A stretch of DNA of 64,000 nucleotides, taken from the NCBI GenBank assembly GCA_963989245.1, contig OZ022349.1, positions 28,445,474-28,509,473 of the forward strand. The letters are read 5' to 3'. Positions 62,599-64,000 of the stretch are shown piece after piece. The position numbers and the translations under genes were made by a program. The notes beneath the pieces are model-generated. The model saw only the letters and a program-made list of their open reading frames with translations. It made no database searches and was not told where the DNA came from. Every line of letters starts with the position of its first letter. Position 1 is the first letter of the stretch. This DNA comes from Nansenia antarctica. Taxonomy: Eukaryota > Chordata > Actinopteri > Argentiniformes > Microstomatidae.

Positions 62599-64000
62599 AT
62601 GTCTTCGACTTTCTCCACCCTGAAACGCAAAATTGACGATGAAAACCGTCGGTTTAACCCTGCCTGGACTGAAAAATACGTGTTTATTTTACCACAAAGT
62701 CCAAATGCCAAACCGATGTGTTTAATATGCAATGAGTGCGTTGCGGTACTTAAAGATTACAATATTCGGAGGCACCACATGGAGAAACACCCGACTTTCC
62801 GGGCCAACTTTCCAGAGGGATCTCAGGAGAGGGCTGCAAAAGTGCAGAGTTTGATTGCATCCTACAATCGGAGCTGTACAACGATGGTACGGACATGCAC
62901 AGCCCAAGAGAGAGGTACAGCAGCATCCCTTCGTGTTTCCTGGATCTTAGCAAAGAAGAAAAGGCCATTCACTGATTCTGAAACCATGAAAGACTGTATG
63001 CTGGCCGTCATAGATGAAGTGATAATTGACAGCAAAATTAAAACGAGTGTGTCATCTGCTATTAAAAACGTTCCCCTGTCAGACACTTCAAACATTCGCA
63101 GGGTTGAAATTCTTGCTACAGATGTGTTTGAAACACTGTTAAAAGAACTGAAGAAAGCTGATGTTATGTCTATAGCAGTAGACGAGTCCACAGACAGAAC
63201 CGATATCGCACAATTGTGCATATATGTCCGTTTTTTTGACGGCAAATGCTTCCGAGAGGAATTGCTCGGTTTACTGCCGTTAGAAGGACACACAACTGGC
63301 GAGATAGTCTTTAAGAACATTTCAGAATTTTTTAAAGACAATGGTCTAGATATGAAGCGTGTGGGAATGCTTGTGACGGATGGGGCTCCATCCATGACAG
63401 GGAGAGTAAATGGTTTGACAGCACGCTGGTCCGCTGTTGCACCTCAGATAACATCCTTACACTGCATTGTGCATCAGACGGTGTTGTGCGCAAAACTCAG
63501 CGGGGAGCTTAAAACAACAATGGACAACGTGATGGCTACAATTAATTTTATTCGCTCCACTTCGAGCCTCCAACATCGCTTATTCCGCAAGCTGCTGTCA
63601 GAAATGTCTGCTGAGCACCACGACCTGCTTTTGCACAACGACGTCAGGTGGCTGTCCAAAGGCAAGGCACTGGAGCGTTTCTGTGATCTCAGAGAGGAGA
63701 TTACAACTTTCCTCCGCAGCAGCAAGCAAACGAAGGCAGAAACACACTTGAATCGCATACTGGACGACAACTTCATGGCTGATGTCTGCTTTCTGAGCGA
63801 CATGTTCAAACACCTGAATGACCTAAATGTGGGGCTACAAGGCAGAGACAAAACTGTGATTGATCTTGTGGAACAGACGCGCGCGTTTCAAATCAAACTG
63901 GACCTTTTCGCGGCCGACTTGTGCACCGGCAGAATGCTGCATTTTCCAACGCTCCGCAAATGCGTCTCATCCCCGGCACAAATTACAGATGTGATGACTG
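62599..64000 (+). CDS. hAT transposase with BED zinc finger (partial)
   Basis: Open frame of 467 codons from the ATG at 62599 to the window edge, with no stop. N-terminal BED-type finger CLICNECVAVLKDYNIRRHHMEKH (about residues 43-66). RNase H-like hAT core segments follow: IAVDESTDRTD (first catalytic Asp), MLVTDGAPSMTGRVNGL (second Asp), LHCIVHQTVLCAKL (the conserved C..H) and HNDVRWLSKGKALERF. These are typical of the ZBED / SCAND3 / GTF2IRD2-like hAT proteins of vertebrates. The C-terminal dimerisation part and the third acidic residue are beyond the window. Adjacent terminal sequence and the target word indicate a transposon copy, not a domesticated gene. Confidence 0.88.
   Translation, partial: MSSTFSTLKRKIDDENRRFNPAWTEKYVFILPQSPNAKPMCLICNECVAVLKDYNIRRHHMEKHPTFRANFPEGSQERAAKVQSLIASYNRSCTTMVRTCTAQERGTAASLRVSWILAKKKRPFTDSETMKDCMLAVIDEVIIDSKIKTSVSSAIKNVPLSDTSNIRRVEILATDVFETLLKELKKADVMSIAVDESTDRTDIAQLCIYVRFFDGKCFREELLGLLPLEGHTTGEIVFKNISEFFKDNGLDMKRVGMLVTDGAPSMTGRVNGLTARWSAVAPQITSLHCIVHQTVLCAKLSGELKTTMDNVMATINFIRSTSSLQHRLFRKLLSEMSAEHHDLLLHNDVRWLSKGKALERFCDLREEITTFLRSSKQTKAETHLNRILDDNFMADVCFLSDMFKHLNDLNVGLQGRDKTVIDLVEQTRAFQIKLDLFAADLCTGRMLHFPTLRKCVSSPAQITDVMT

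Larger units (their letters stand above)
62105..64000 (+). mobile_element. hAT DNA transposon (left part, runs off the window)
   Basis: Begins CAGGCCTATTCAATTAGCGG, followed by the self-complementary GCGGCCCACGGGCCGC and CGCATGCGG, as in hAT elements with CAG-type ends. It is preceded by TTCTAGAA, an 8-bp palindromic word of the TCTAGA type favoured by one branch of hAT transposases. HeA-1 is the empty site. The right end and second target duplication lie outside the window. Confidence 0.82.

Noticed and set aside
62599..64000. A host ZBED/SCAND3-like gene in place of a transposon
   Set aside because: The frame sits just inside a hAT-type CAGGCC end with an adjacent TTCTAGAA target word and interrupts a Hero element, which fits a mobile copy better than a domesticated gene.

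Overview
The window reads as a teleost fish (or other aquatic vertebrate) repeat array. It has no host gene I can support, and everything coding comes from transposable elements. The families present are Tx1-clade LINEs with CCHC ORF1 proteins, Hero/R2-group LINEs with a C-terminal restriction-like endonuclease, a jockey/I-like reverse transcriptase fragment, a compact Ty3/Gypsy element and a BED-finger hAT. This mix is typical of fish, but the species call is inference.

The frame of the locus is a tandem satellite with a monomer of about 535 bp (clean unit starts at 25036, 25571 and 26114). It is on the + strand from 396 to about 32988 and on the - strand from 39086 to 58918. All five insertion sites lie in the last ~200 bp of the monomer. 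Names used here: TxA-1 to TxA-5 (GC-rich Tx1-like LINE), TxB (A-rich Tx1-like LINE), HeA-1/HeA-2 and HeB (Hero-like), Jk-a to Jk-d (jockey-like RT fragment).

Layout: unique flank 1-395; satellite; TxA-1 (685-8040, full length, both ORFs open); satellite; TxA-2 (8696-13182, 5' truncated); satellite; TxA-3 (14174-19672); 61 bp satellite; HeA-1 (19734-23136); satellite; Jk-a (-); nearly three satellite units; Jk-b (-), split by a fresh Gypsy element (26501-30791, identical 138-bp LTRs); satellite; TxA-4 (32989-38820) joined directly to a TxA 5'-UTR scrap. From there the satellite is inverted: HeB (39264-42541, circularly permuted), satellite, Jk-c (+), satellite, TxA-5 (-, 44602-56156) carrying a 5.7-kb TxB-based mosaic insert, satellite, Jk-d (+), satellite, HeA-2 (-), then a hAT transposon that starts at 62105 and runs off the right edge.

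HeA, Jk, satellite and TxA occur in the same order and share private mutations on both sides. The window is therefore a large imperfect inverted duplication (about 19.7-38.8 kb against 44.6-62.1 kb, reversed), later modified by the Gypsy, TxB and hAT insertions.

The most striking signals are three. TxA insertions with three different 5' ends share one target point in the satellite (before TTTATGcTTGG). HeB is circularly permuted inside an 11-bp target duplication. One short satellite monomer serves as landing pad for several unrelated retroelement families.
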